Assembly: GCA_004294135.1 (NCBI GenBank)
Contig: RDZY01000008.1
Location: forward strand, 191,001-255,000
DNA length: 64,000 nt
Reading direction: 5' to 3'
From: Sphingobacteriia bacterium
Lineage (GTDB): Bacteria > Bacteroidota > Bacteroidia > Chitinophagales > Chitinophagaceae
In this document: positions 24,096 through 31,849 of the stretch, piece by piece
Layout: the number at the start of each line of letters is the position of its first letter
How positions within the stretch are numbered: the first letter of the stretch is position 1
Position numbers and translations under genes: made by a program
The notes under the pieces: generated by a model
What the model saw: the letters and a program-made list of their open reading frames with translations, nothing else
Database searches by the model: none
Told to the model about the DNA's origin: nothing

Positions 24096-24164
24096 GGTAA
24101 GCCATTTAAAGGAATCAGACGCAGCTATTTTAGGAGCTTCTGCACTTGTTTGGGAGATGAAATA
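24096..24164 (+). repeat. 69-bp direct repeat, copy 2 (end of glycosidase gene)
   Basis: Perfect copy of 22,717-22,785. It contains the last 40 bp of the leftward phosphodiester glycosidase gene, including its stop (24,125-24,127). Read rightward it is the old kinase tail, followed by TAG at 24,163-24,165. Confidence 0.95.
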
Positions 24165-25108
24165 GTTTGAATCATAAAAACGGCTGGTATGGGTCGCTGT
24201 CCCTCTTTATCACTTGGCTTAATCGTTTCTTTGCCATTAATCAGCATGCAACTACTTCCACCCCCATCTAAGTTAATGGCTTCAACACATCCGATATCTA
24301 GCAATATTTTTCCCAATTGTAATAAGTCAGCTCCTTCTGCACGTTTAGGGTTTCTCCCCTCTACTACCAATACAATTAATTTATTGTTGGCAGTATAGCC
24401 CATAGCCGTTCGGGGATGAAGATCATAAATGGCTTTCCCAACAAATTTCAACTCTTCATTATTAGAAAGTTGGACTTTCCCATGCTGTACCAAAACAGGA
24501 CCACCGCCTACTGCCGTTTGCATTTTCCATTTTTTAAATTGAGAGGACTTGGACAAGTGTTTTTTTGTGTACCGAGCAATTGAATCTTTAACAATTGGAA
24601 TTGCATTTTGAGAAGCGAGTGGAAACCTGCTATTACTATCGGTGTACAGCCAAGCAATATCAGCTTCTCTATTTTTATTAATACCTATTGCACTTCCAAA
24701 TAAATGAATATAAGTAAGCGAATCTCTCCCCTTTCCAACAATGCACTGCTGATTGTATGCCAGCATTTTTCCCTGTTTAATAATTACATTCAAATTCCGA
24801 TTTTCACGGAAGTCAAAAAAACTGGTATTAACTACCAATAATGGCAACTTTTCTTGCAAATAATATTGCGAGGGCGTGTACCGCTTACCACTTCCAATTT
24901 GCGCGCTAAAATTATAGTTAGTATGTTTCAATTCCGCACTTAAATAGTAGGCAATATTGGGCTTACCAGCTAAGCTATCATTGGAATAATAAATATGGAC
25001 TCCTTCTGGTAAAGGTTGAAAATCAGCATCTACATTTTGCCAGTGAAGCTGAGCGTTCCCAGAGACCGTCACAAAAAGAAATAAAAAAATTATTGAGAAC
25101 CAGCGCAT
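24125..25108 (-). CDS. Phosphodiester glycosidase family protein (NAGPA domain)
   Basis: 327 aa with a signal peptide (about 1-19). The C-terminal half has the NAGPA signatures: Pro-Arg-Thr-Ala-Met-Gly-Tyr, Val-Val-Glu-Gly-Arg, Asn-Leu-Asp-Gly-Gly-Gly-Ser-Ser and Gly-Gln-Arg-Pro-Ile-Pro. The family hydrolyses sugar phosphodiesters such as uncovering GlcNAc from mannose-6-P, and in bacteria acts outside the inner membrane on unknown substrates. Its 3' end once overlapped the kinase gene. It lies 12 bp downstream of lipA on the same strand, so it is probably co-transcribed. Confidence 0.85.
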   Translation of the reverse strand: MRWFSIIFLFLFVTVSGNAQLHWQNVDADFQPLPEGVHIYYSNDSLAGKPNIAYYLSAELKHTNYNFSAQIGSGKRYTPSQYYLQEKLPLLVVNTSFFDFRENRNLNVIIKQGKMLAYNQQCIVGKGRDSLTYIHLFGSAIGINKNREADIAWLYTDSNSRFPLASQNAIPIVKDSIARYTKKHLSKSSQFKKWKMQTAVGGGPVLVQHGKVQLSNNEELKFVGKAIYDLHPRTAMGYTANNKLIVLVVEGRNPKRAEGADLLQLGKILLDIGCVEAINLDGGGSSCMLINGKETIKPSDKEGQRPIPAVFMIQTISSPKQVQKLLK

Positions 25109-25120
25109 TCAATTGGAAGG

Positions 25121-26074
25121 TTAAAATTCAACAATTGGTTGCTTCTCTTCCAACCATTTATTTTTACCATAGCCGGGTATTACATGTTTCTCACTATGAT
25201 AGGAAGAGCGAACCAATGGACCACTCTCTACATAATCAAACCCAATTGAATAGCCTATTTCTCTTAGCTCCGCAAACTCATCGGGGTGAACAAAACGCTG
25301 GACTGGCAAATGCTTTTTTGAGGGTTGAAGGTATTGTCCCAATGTAAGTACATCAGTACCTACCCCTACCAAATGATGCATACTTTCTATTACTTCTTCC
25401 TTGGTTTCACCCAAGCCAAGCATCATGCCAGTTTTGGTACGCATACCGCCTCTATGCAAGGTTTCCAGCACTTCGAGGCTTCTCCTATATTTTGCTTGAA
25501 TTCTTACTTGTTTGGTAATCCGCTCTACGGTTTCCATATTGTGACTCACCACTTCTGGTGCCGCATCTACTATGCGCTGAATCTGTTCTTTGAATCCCCT
25601 GAAATCAGGAATTAAAGTCTCCAAAGTAGTATTGGGATTTAAATTTTTGATGGCTTTAATAGTATTGAACCAAACAATTGACCCACCGTCTTTCAACTCA
25701 TCCCTGTCTACACTGGTAATAACAGCATGTTTTACCTTCATCAAATGGATGGCTTCGGCAACGCGTTGAGGTTCATCCCAATCAACGGCTCCTGGCCGCC
25801 CTGTAGCCACTGCACAAAATCCACAACTTCTGGTGCATACATTACCAAGTATCATAAAAGTAGCCGTACCCTCTCCCCAACATTCACCCATATTCGGGCA
25901 ATTCCCGCTCTCGCAGATGGTATGTAATTTATGGGTATCAACCAATCCCCGCACCTGCTTATAATTTTCACCAAATGGCAGTTTAACCCTAAGCCAATTG
26001 GGTTTTTTTAGTGGTTGATCGGTAGAAAGAATGGTATCTGCTGAAATTTTCTGAACTACGGGCAATTCTTGCAT
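25121..26074 (-). CDS. lipA: Lipoyl synthase
   Basis: 317 aa radical-SAM enzyme that inserts two sulfurs into octanoyl groups on lipoyl domains. The N-terminal auxiliary cluster motif is [12 protein letters not shown] (about 55-66). The radical-SAM motif is Cys-Thr-Arg-Ser-Cys-Gly-Phe-Cys (about 81-88), and the family C-terminal Arg-Ser-Ser-Tyr is near 288. A TAAATTTG box (26,097-26,104) sits just upstream, so this gene may head its own transcript. Confidence 0.97.
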   Translation of the reverse strand: MQELPVVQKISADTILSTDQPLKKPNWLRVKLPFGENYKQVRGLVDTHKLHTICESGNCPNMGECWGEGTATFMILGNVCTRSCGFCAVATGRPGAVDWDEPQRVAEAIHLMKVKHAVITSVDRDELKDGGSIVWFNTIKAIKNLNPNTTLETLIPDFRGFKEQIQRIVDAAPEVVSHNMETVERITKQVRIQAKYRRSLEVLETLHRGGMRTKTGMMLGLGETKEEVIESMHHLVGVGTDVLTLGQYLQPSKKHLPVQRFVHPDEFAELREIGYSIGFDYVESGPLVRSSYHSEKHVIPGYGKNKWLEEKQPIVEF

Positions 26075-26096
26075 ACTTGGGTAAATAAATGAAATG

Positions 26097-26104
26097 CAAA
26101 TTTA
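26097..26104 (-). promoter_or_regulatory. Candidate lipA -7 promoter box
   Basis: Read leftward, TAAATTTG matches the Bacteroidota -7 consensus TAnnTTTG and lies 22 bp before the lipA ATG. The -33 region would fall inside the end of the upstream gene, and I see no clear TTTG there. Confidence 0.4.
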
Positions 26105-26105
26105 A

Positions 26106-26930
26106 CTACTTTCTTCTTCCAAAAGTAATGGCGACATATGCATTGAAGAAGAAGTTTTTTTCTTTGTTTAACAACAATATGGGCATTTTTTGGGAGTAAA
26201 ATTCGGTATTTAACCCTACTTCTAAAGCAGAAAGCAACTCATTATAGCGACCATAATCAAATCGAAGGGCGGTTCTAATATGCACACCAGGTACCGGTTT
26301 TACTTCCCCTGCTCCCTTAAACAAACCACCTTTACCTAAAATTACATTTGGGTCTAAAAAAAGTGTTTCATTAGAAGGGCTGTATTTAATCTGTTGCCTT
26401 AGTCTGGTTGTTGGATCTTCAATTTCAAGATAATATGGTTTTAGTAAGCCAATTGACAATCCACCCCCTAGTATAGCAGATACAGCAACCCCATTTTTAT
26501 TTCCTTTGCCACCTATTAGTCTTTGTTGACCGATGCCTGCTTTTAAATAGTAAAAATTATTCTGTTTCCCATAAATATATTCCGATATCAGCACAAAGCC
26601 TCCGGAAGATGATCTGGTGGGAATACGCTCCTCTTTGGGATGTTTTCGTTCCCCAAATTCAAGCCATACTAAATTGGTTTTGGTAATGGATTTATATTTG
26701 CCTTTTTCAAACAAGAATGCCCATCCATCTGTGTTTAGCTTGAATGCATATGCATTCTGTTTTTGGTATATTAACGCCCCTTCCTCTTCTTGTTTTATTA
26801 ATTGATTGATCTTTTCCCTTCGCTCTTCTTTTTTCTGTTCACGTATTGCATCTTTCTCAGAAAGCGGTTTTTTCTGAGCAAGAAGTCCCGTAGCTGAAAT
26901 AAGAAAAATCACAAAAATTAGTTTCTTCAC
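26106..26930 (-). CDS. Secreted protein of unknown function
   Basis: 274 aa with an N-terminal signal peptide (about 1-18). A Lys/Glu-rich coiled coil (about 20-55) follows, then a beta-rich region with alternating polar and aromatic strands and a C-terminal Phe-Gly-Arg ending, as in small outer-membrane beta-barrels. A role as an outer-membrane protein is inferred. It is divergent from the OsmC gene across 45 bp. Confidence 0.6.
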   Translation of the reverse strand: MKKLIFVIFLISATGLLAQKKPLSEKDAIREQKKEERREKINQLIKQEEEGALIYQKQNAYAFKLNTDGWAFLFEKGKYKSITKTNLVWLEFGERKHPKEERIPTRSSSGGFVLISEYIYGKQNNFYYLKAGIGQQRLIGGKGNKNGVAVSAILGGGLSIGLLKPYYLEIEDPTTRLRQQIKYSPSNETLFLDPNVILGKGGLFKGAGEVKPVPGVHIRTALRFDYGRYNELLSALEVGLNTEFYSQKMPILLLNKEKNFFFNAYVAITFGRRK

Positions 26931-26975
26931 TTCTATATGATTAGTTACATGTAAATTTAAAGCAAATTTGATGCA

Positions 26976-27380
26976 ATGACTTCACAAATTATTTATACTG
27001 GTGATTTAAGAACCTTAGCTACCCACGTTCAAAGTGGCACCACTATTGAAACAGACGCGCCAACAGATAACCAAGGAAAAGGGGAACGTTTTTCCCCTAC
27101 CGATCTAGTGGCTACCGCACTTGCTACCTGCATGATTACTACTATGGGTATCAAAGCCCGAACTATGAATATAGTACTGGATGGCACCAAAGCCGATGTA
27201 ACCAAAGTAATGGCCAGCGATCCCAGAAGGATTGGTAAGATGATTGTTCATATCAGCTTTCCAACAACACTTCAAACCGATGAAAAACAAAGAAGTATTT
27301 TAGAAAATACTGCCCGCACTTGCCCCGTTGAAAGAACTTTACATCCCGATGTTGAACTTGACTTCCAGTTTAACTGGTAA
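26976..27380 (+). CDS. OsmC family protein
   Basis: 134 aa. OsmC/Ohr proteins reduce organic hydroperoxides using a pair of cysteines. Here Cys46 (in Ala-Leu-Ala-Thr-Cys-Met) and Cys114 (in Thr-Cys-Pro-Val) are in the expected places, with a Ser-Pro-Thr-Asp-Leu-Val motif before the first. Its 3' end overlaps the convergent DUF2851 gene by 11 bp. Peroxide detoxification is the likely role. Confidence 0.88.
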   Translation: MTSQIIYTGDLRTLATHVQSGTTIETDAPTDNQGKGERFSPTDLVATALATCMITTMGIKARTMNIVLDGTKADVTKVMASDPRRIGKMIVHISFPTTLQTDEKQRSILENTARTCPVERTLHPDVELDFQFNW

Positions 27381-28656
27381 ACAAGACTCCTCGTTTAAGA
27401 ATAACGTTGCCTATTGTACAATTTAAGCAAGCTCTTGGCGTACAATAATGCTGGGTTAATTCTAATAATGCCTGTGAGTGTAATGCGGACTGATTGGTAA
27501 TTCCATTTTCGGACCAGATTTTTAGTATCCGATTCTGCTCTGCTGGTAATGCTGCCAGCAGTTCAACAGCCTGATCTTTGTATTTATTATTGTTTTGTAC
27601 ATCACCATATAAATACAACACCATTACTACTACATTAATAATTAGGCTATTTTGTAAATGCCGTCCAGTTTTTTTGGAGAAAGTATTACTCGGTTCTTCA
27701 AAAAGGTAATATTCATTCCAATATTCGCTTGCCGACAAAGAAAATAATTTTCGCAGGGCTTTTATGGGTTGATTTTGTTTAAAAAAATCGAGTAAAGATG
27801 GATTTCGCTGCATCAATATTGCCAGTTGCGATAATCGGATCGTGGGGAAAGATGCGGGACGCATTCGGAGAAATGCAGCTGATTGTTTGGGTGGTGAAAG
27901 CTGGTATTTATACAACAGATAGTTGTACTCGCTTTTCAATTGCTTGGGATAATCATCTTTAAAATCCTTGGTTAATAATCCCGCTTGCCCCATTAACAAA
28001 GCCTCTAGTGAGGTAAGATCGTAACTGTATTTTTTCCATACCGAATAAGGTACTGTTTGAATAATGGCGGCAAATAAATCACCATTTACTTTCCCGCCCA
28101 TATACCTGGCAATCATTTGCCAGATTAACTGTTCCCAATTACCCCTAAGCTGCTCTAATACTGACTTGAGTTGCAGGGCTCTACCCATTAATCTTTCTGC
28201 TACTAGCCGCTCTTTCCAATTGTTCCAAATCAATTCACTTATATTTTCTGCCAATTCCGCACAAGGCAATATTTGGGTAGATTTCATCAATGATCGGTAT
28301 CTATTGAGCAGCATTTTAGGCACTAAATTAGCAAGTGCTAAAGTAGGAACTTGATTTCCATATGCATCTATTAATGGAATATCATCTTCCCATACCACGT
28401 GCAAAATAATTTGCTGGTATCGTTTATCTTTTTGGTGTTGGTGCTTGATAAAATCTGAACTGTAAATATGTAATTCAATATTGCCTACCCAACTAGTTTG
28501 GTGGATTTGAATCTGGGCACCTAAAAAATCTGGGCCTTGATTGTGATTAAGTGTACCAGGTATGCGCACAATAATGGGTTCCCCTGCTGTAGTAAAAAGA
28601 TGGGTACTATTATAATACCGATACCGCCATATAAATTGAAGAAGTTGCTCATTCAT
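27370..28656 (-). CDS. DUF2851 family protein
   Basis: 428 aa. The N-terminus with Phe-Ile-Trp-Arg-Tyr, then Gly-Thr-Leu-Asn-His-Asn-Gln-Gly-Pro-Asp-Phe-Leu and Gly-Asn-Ile-Glu-Leu-His, and the cysteine cluster near the end (Cys-Thr-Pro-Arg-Ala-Cys-Leu-Asn-Cys) are typical of DUF2851, a Bacteroidota family of unknown function. The acidic/His pattern near the N-terminus recalls metal-dependent nucleases, but this is unproven. The convergent tail overlaps osmC. Confidence 0.85.
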   Translation of the reverse strand: MNEQLLQFIWRYRYYNSTHLFTTAGEPIIVRIPGTLNHNQGPDFLGAQIQIHQTSWVGNIELHIYSSDFIKHQHQKDKRYQQIILHVVWEDDIPLIDAYGNQVPTLALANLVPKMLLNRYRSLMKSTQILPCAELAENISELIWNNWKERLVAERLMGRALQLKSVLEQLRGNWEQLIWQMIARYMGGKVNGDLFAAIIQTVPYSVWKKYSYDLTSLEALLMGQAGLLTKDFKDDYPKQLKSEYNYLLYKYQLSPPKQSAAFLRMRPASFPTIRLSQLAILMQRNPSLLDFFKQNQPIKALRKLFSLSASEYWNEYYLFEEPSNTFSKKTGRHLQNSLIINVVVMVLYLYGDVQNNNKYKDQAVELLAALPAEQNRILKIWSENGITNQSALHSQALLELTQHYCTPRACLNCTIGNVILKRGVLFTS

Positions 28657-28721
28657 ACCAGTATATTATTGAATAGCTAAAATTATTCAATGATAGCATG
28701 GTATAAATACCTGATTTTTGT

Positions 28722-29306
28722 TTAAGAATTTAACGTATATAATTCCTGTACAACTGTACTTACGGGCAAACCCATTACGTTGTAAAAATCTCCAGTAATG
28801 GCTGCAATTCCAGTTACTCCAATCCATTCTTGAATTGCATATGCACCAGCTTTATCGTAGGGTTGATAATGGTCTACATAAAAACAAATCTGATCTAGGG
28901 TAAGTGGATGAAACTTGACGAGGGTTGTAACTGAAAATTTTTTTTCGACTTTATTTTTATGAAGTACTACCCCTGTAATTACTCGGTGTTCATTACCAGA
29001 TAATTTACTAAGCATTGAAATTGCTTCATCTCGATCAATTGGTTTATTAAGGATTGTTTTGTTAATCACCACAATAGTATCTGCTGCAAGTACAATGGTA
29101 TCTGCTAATATTTCGCCCGATGCTAATAGATGATTCTTAACTGTAATTGCTTTCTGTTGTGCTATATATATTGGAATTTCAGCCACAGATAAATCGTTGG
29201 GGTATGTTTCTGCAGTAGGTTGTACCACCACCCTAAAAGGAATTTCCGCCCACTCTAGTAATTGTTTTCTTCTGGGCGATTGTGAAGCCAAAATTATTTC
29301 AGACAT
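28722..29306 (-). CDS. maf: Maf family nucleoside triphosphate pyrophosphatase
   Basis: 194 aa. Maf proteins hydrolyse non-canonical or modified NTPs to monophosphates. The N-terminal Ala-Ser-Gln-Ser-Pro-Arg-Arg-Lys-Gln-Leu-Leu and the Ala-Ala-Asp-Thr-Ile-Val block (catalytic Asp) are present. Three closely spaced Met codons leave the start open within 9 bp. It lies 4 bp after the UbiA gene in a leftward cluster with HAD, iscX and ferredoxin genes. Confidence 0.92.
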   Translation of the reverse strand: MSEIILASQSPRRKQLLEWAEIPFRVVVQPTAETYPNDLSVAEIPIYIAQQKAITVKNHLLASGEILADTIVLAADTIVVINKTILNKPIDRDEAISMLSKLSGNEHRVITGVVLHKNKVEKKFSVTTLVKFHPLTLDQICFYVDHYQPYDKAGAYAIQEWIGVTGIAAITGDFYNVMGLPVSTVVQELYTLNS

Positions 29307-29319
29307 CTTCATCATACTT

Positions 29320-30273
29320 TTAATTGTACAGTCTAAAAAAAATCATAGAAAGAATACCCGTAAACATTACCAACTTAATAATAGTACTGATGCGATGATA
29401 ATCTATTGGAGTAGACGCTTTAAATAATTTTTTAAGTACCACCATCAGTGGGGCAATAATAAACAGCACACAGTACAACGCACTATGCCACCAACCCAAT
29501 CCGAGTGCGTAGATCTGCAAAATAATTAGTAAAGCAATAAGTACCACTACCCAAACAGCAACAAATACTTTGGCGGTTCTTATACCCCAAACAATTGGAA
29601 GCGTTGTACAGCCATATTTTCTATCCCCTTCAATGTCTTCCATGTCTTTAACTACTTCTCTAATTAATGAAATAATGAACGCAAAAGAAGCATACAATAT
29701 AGTTAACCTAAAAAAGCGCACTTTATGATGTTCTAACTGAAAGAGCTCGCTTATATGGAGTGGATATTTAGAAAAGAATAAAATAAATATCACCCAAGCT
29801 GTAAGCAAAGAGATGAGTATATTTCCTACGAGAAGTTGTTTTTTTAAATTGGTTGAATAGAACCAGAGTGCAATAATGGCCGACATATTTGCCAGCACCA
29901 AATGCCAAAAACCCTGCATTGGTAAAGCCAGCATGGTAATGAAAAGCCCCGCCATACTCAGCAATAAATGCCAAAATATTACCCATCGTCTTTTGATGAT
30001 GCGGTTCACAACCATTTTTTCAGGCTTATTAATCTCATCAATATTTTGATCGAAATAATCGTTGATGATATAGCCAGCGGCGGCAATTAAAACAGAAGCA
30101 ATTACCAAAGCCGTAAAACGCCATTGACTGTTCAATATTGAAAATCTATCTGCTGTATTTTCCGAAGGATAAATGCGCAGATAAATACAGCACTCAAATA
30201 AGTATTGAGTCAACACGATGAAAACCAGATTGGGCCATCTCACCAAACGAAAAAAAGCTGCAATAAGTCTCAA
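29320..30273 (-). CDS. UbiA family prenyltransferase
   Basis: 317 aa, about eight or nine membrane segments. The first aspartate motif Asn-Asp-Tyr-Phe-Asp-Gln-Asn-Ile-Asp (about 71-79) and the second, Asp-Met-Glu-Asp-Ile-Glu-Gly-Asp (about 214-221), bind Mg-prenyl diphosphate. It resembles the geranylgeranylglycerol-phosphate/protohaem branch used in Bacteroidota for prenylated lipids or quinones; the acceptor cannot be told from sequence. Confidence 0.88.
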   Translation of the reverse strand: MRLIAAFFRLVRWPNLVFIVLTQYLFECCIYLRIYPSENTADRFSILNSQWRFTALVIASVLIAAAGYIINDYFDQNIDEINKPEKMVVNRIIKRRWVIFWHLLLSMAGLFITMLALPMQGFWHLVLANMSAIIALWFYSTNLKKQLLVGNILISLLTAWVIFILFFSKYPLHISELFQLEHHKVRFFRLTILYASFAFIISLIREVVKDMEDIEGDRKYGCTTLPIVWGIRTAKVFVAVWVVVLIALLIILQIYALGLGWWHSALYCVLFIIAPLMVVLKKLFKASTPIDYHRISTIIKLVMFTGILSMIFFRLYN

Positions 30274-30303
30274 TACAATATTTTGAAAATAAAAAATAGA
30301 AAA

Positions 30304-30819
30304 CTACTGCGCCCTTACAGTAATATCTTCATTCCAATCGCCTTTTAATACCATCACTTTCTCTACCAGCTCTCTAACACAACCTTCTCCACCTCTAATA
30401 TTAGATATGTATTTTGACACTTCCCTGATTGCCTGTACTGCATCGGAGGGACAAGCTGGAAAGCCTACCATTTTCATTACTGATAAGTCGGGTATATCAT
30501 CTCCCATATATAAACAGGAATTTGGATCTACCTTATATTTCATTACTAACCGTTGAAAAACAGCGGCTTTATCGGCCACCTGCATATGCACTTCAACCAC
30601 ACCCAGTTTTTGTAATCGTTCGATTATTTCTGGGGAATTACCACCAGAAATCACCCATACTTGATACCCTTTTTTAATGGCCAATTGCAAGGCATATCCG
30701 TCTTTAATATTCATCCTTCTAACCAATATTCCGTTGGGCATTACCAATAAAGAGCCGTCGGTTAATACTCCGTCAACATCAAAAACAAATGTGTTTATAT
30801 TCTTCAATTGTTGAAGCAT
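30304..30819 (-). CDS. HAD IIIA phosphatase, KDO-8-phosphate phosphatase-like
   Basis: 171 aa. HAD motif I is Phe-Asp-Val-Asp-Gly-Val-Leu-Thr-Asp-Gly (about 12-21), motif II Ser-Gly near 59 and motif III-IV Lys...Gly-Asp-Asp-Ile-Pro-Asp. The small capless size and motif I match KdsC, which removes phosphate from KDO-8-P in lipopolysaccharide core synthesis. A phosphatase of this type fits with the heptose enzyme rfaE2 elsewhere in the window. Confidence 0.88.
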   Translation of the reverse strand: MLQQLKNINTFVFDVDGVLTDGSLLVMPNGILVRRMNIKDGYALQLAIKKGYQVWVISGGNSPEIIERLQKLGVVEVHMQVADKAAVFQRLVMKYKVDPNSCLYMGDDIPDLSVMKMVGFPACPSDAVQAIREVSKYISNIRGGEGCVRELVEKVMVLKGDWNEDITVRAQ

Positions 30820-30838
30820 GCAAAAAATTTAGGTTTAA

Positions 30839-31078
30839 CTACTGCTGGTTATCTCTCCACTCATATACCCAAGCACTTTGAATCATTTCAAGGTGGCCTT
30901 CTGTACTTTGTTCTTTAGTGCCTTCAAATCGAGGAATTTCTAATATCCATCCTAGTAAGTCGGTAAATCGAATACGATAAATTTTTGCTTCGGTAAAATC
31001 ATCACCAAATCTTTCATAGAGTTTCATGGCAATATCTTCGTGATCATTCCAATAAATTGGGGGTTCAAAGTGACTCAT
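30839..31078 (-). CDS. iscX: Fe-S cluster assembly protein IscX
   Basis: 79 aa, the usual size for IscX/YfhJ, with the family pattern Asp-Ile-Ala, Arg-Phe-Thr-Asp-Leu, and Glu-Met-Ile-Gln-Ser-Ala-Trp near the end. It binds IscS and modulates sulfur and iron delivery. It is 27 bp downstream of the ferredoxin gene on the same strand, a pairing known from isc operons. Confidence 0.88.
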   Translation of the reverse strand: MSHFEPPIYWNDHEDIAMKLYERFGDDFTEAKIYRIRFTDLLGWILEIPRFEGTKEQSTEGHLEMIQSAWVYEWRDNQQ

Positions 31079-31105
31079 AATTATTTTTTTTATAAGATAG
31101 TTGAA

Positions 31106-31441
31106 TTATTCACCAAGAAATTGAGTTTGGTCGGGTAGGGTAATATGAATTTCACCCGATCCAGGTTGTAAAATACATTGACATCCCAAACGTGAATTAA
31201 TTCTTGGATTTACGGCACGGTCAATAAAATCTTCTTCGCGATCGCTCAGTTCCGCTATCAATGCTGCGCCATTATTAATATATACATGACAGGTACTGCA
31301 TGCGCAAACAGCTCCACAGTTATGGTGTAACTCTATTCCATTATCAAGACATACCTCTAGTAGGCTCTGATCTGCTTCAATATTTGTCAAGATTTTCTTC
31401 TCAAGTCCTTTTTGTTCAAAATCAATATGAATCGTATACAT
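31106..31441 (-). CDS. Adrenodoxin-type 2Fe-2S ferredoxin
   Basis: 111 aa from ATG 31,441 (an earlier ATG adds seven residues). The 2Fe-2S ligands are in Cys-Gly-Ala-Val-Cys-Ala-Cys-Ser-Thr-Cys (the family has C-x5-C-x2-C spacing) with a fourth Cys near residue 87 (Leu-Gly-Cys-Gln-Cys). The Cys-Ser-Thr-Cys-His-Val block is typical of the Isc-type ferredoxin that supplies electrons for Fe-S assembly, consistent with the adjacent iscX. Confidence 0.88.
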   Translation of the reverse strand: MYTIHIDFEQKGLEKKILTNIEADQSLLEVCLDNGIELHHNCGAVCACSTCHVYINNGAALIAELSDREEDFIDRAVNPRINSRLGCQCILQPGSGEIHITLPDQTQFLGE

Positions 31442-31655
31442 TACACAATATTTGGTATGCAAAAGTATTTTAAAACTTGCATCAACCCACTATGTACAGA
31501 AAAAAGGGACATAAAATAATCAAATTCTCATCCCAGAATGGGAAAGTGATCCCAATAAAAGATTTATTGATGTCGCTAAATAATTTTAATCAATTGATTA
31601 TCAATATTTTATAACTAATATTATGACTGGTATAAAAATGGCATAGATCATATAG

Positions 31656-31775
31656 ATGGGCAACATTAAATCAAGACAGATAGTTAGACTAGTAGCAATC
31701 ATTATCATTCTATTAGCAATTCTTTGGGCTTGTCACTCAAAAAATCCTTGTAGTAATTTCTTTTTAATGAAGTAG
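31656..31775 (+). CDS. Short exported or membrane peptide (39 aa)
   Basis: ATG 31,656 to TAG 31,775. A basic N-terminus is followed by one strongly hydrophobic helix (about residues 10-25) ending Leu-Trp-Ala-Cys, a weak lipobox-like end, then a short polar tail with a second Cys. It lies in the 390-bp gap between the ferredoxin and LruC genes. The rest of that gap is AT-rich and I see nothing in it except an inverted repeat at 31,784-31,810. Confidence 0.4.
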   Translation: MGNIKSRQIVRLVAIIIILLAILWACHSKNPCSNFFLMK

Positions 31776-31783
31776 TTTTTAAA

Positions 31784-31810
31784 ATACAAACAATTCGGTA
31801 TTGTTTGTAT
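31784..31810. promoter_or_regulatory. 11-bp perfect inverted repeat in the LruC gene leader
   Basis: ATACAAACAAT and ATTGTTTGTAT are perfect 11-bp arms around a 5-nt loop, 40 bp before the LruC ATG. No T-run follows on either strand, so it is less likely a terminator than an operator or leader hairpin. The right arm resembles a -7 box (TATTGTTTG, one base too long). Confidence 0.5.
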
Positions 31811-31849
31811 CACAATTGAATCACAATTTTACATCATAATAAACACACA

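Noticed and set aside
26963-26970. CAAATTTG palindrome between divergent genes as a shared regulatory site
   Set aside because: An 8-bp AT-rich palindrome is expected by chance in this sequence; it only partly matches the -7 consensus in each direction.
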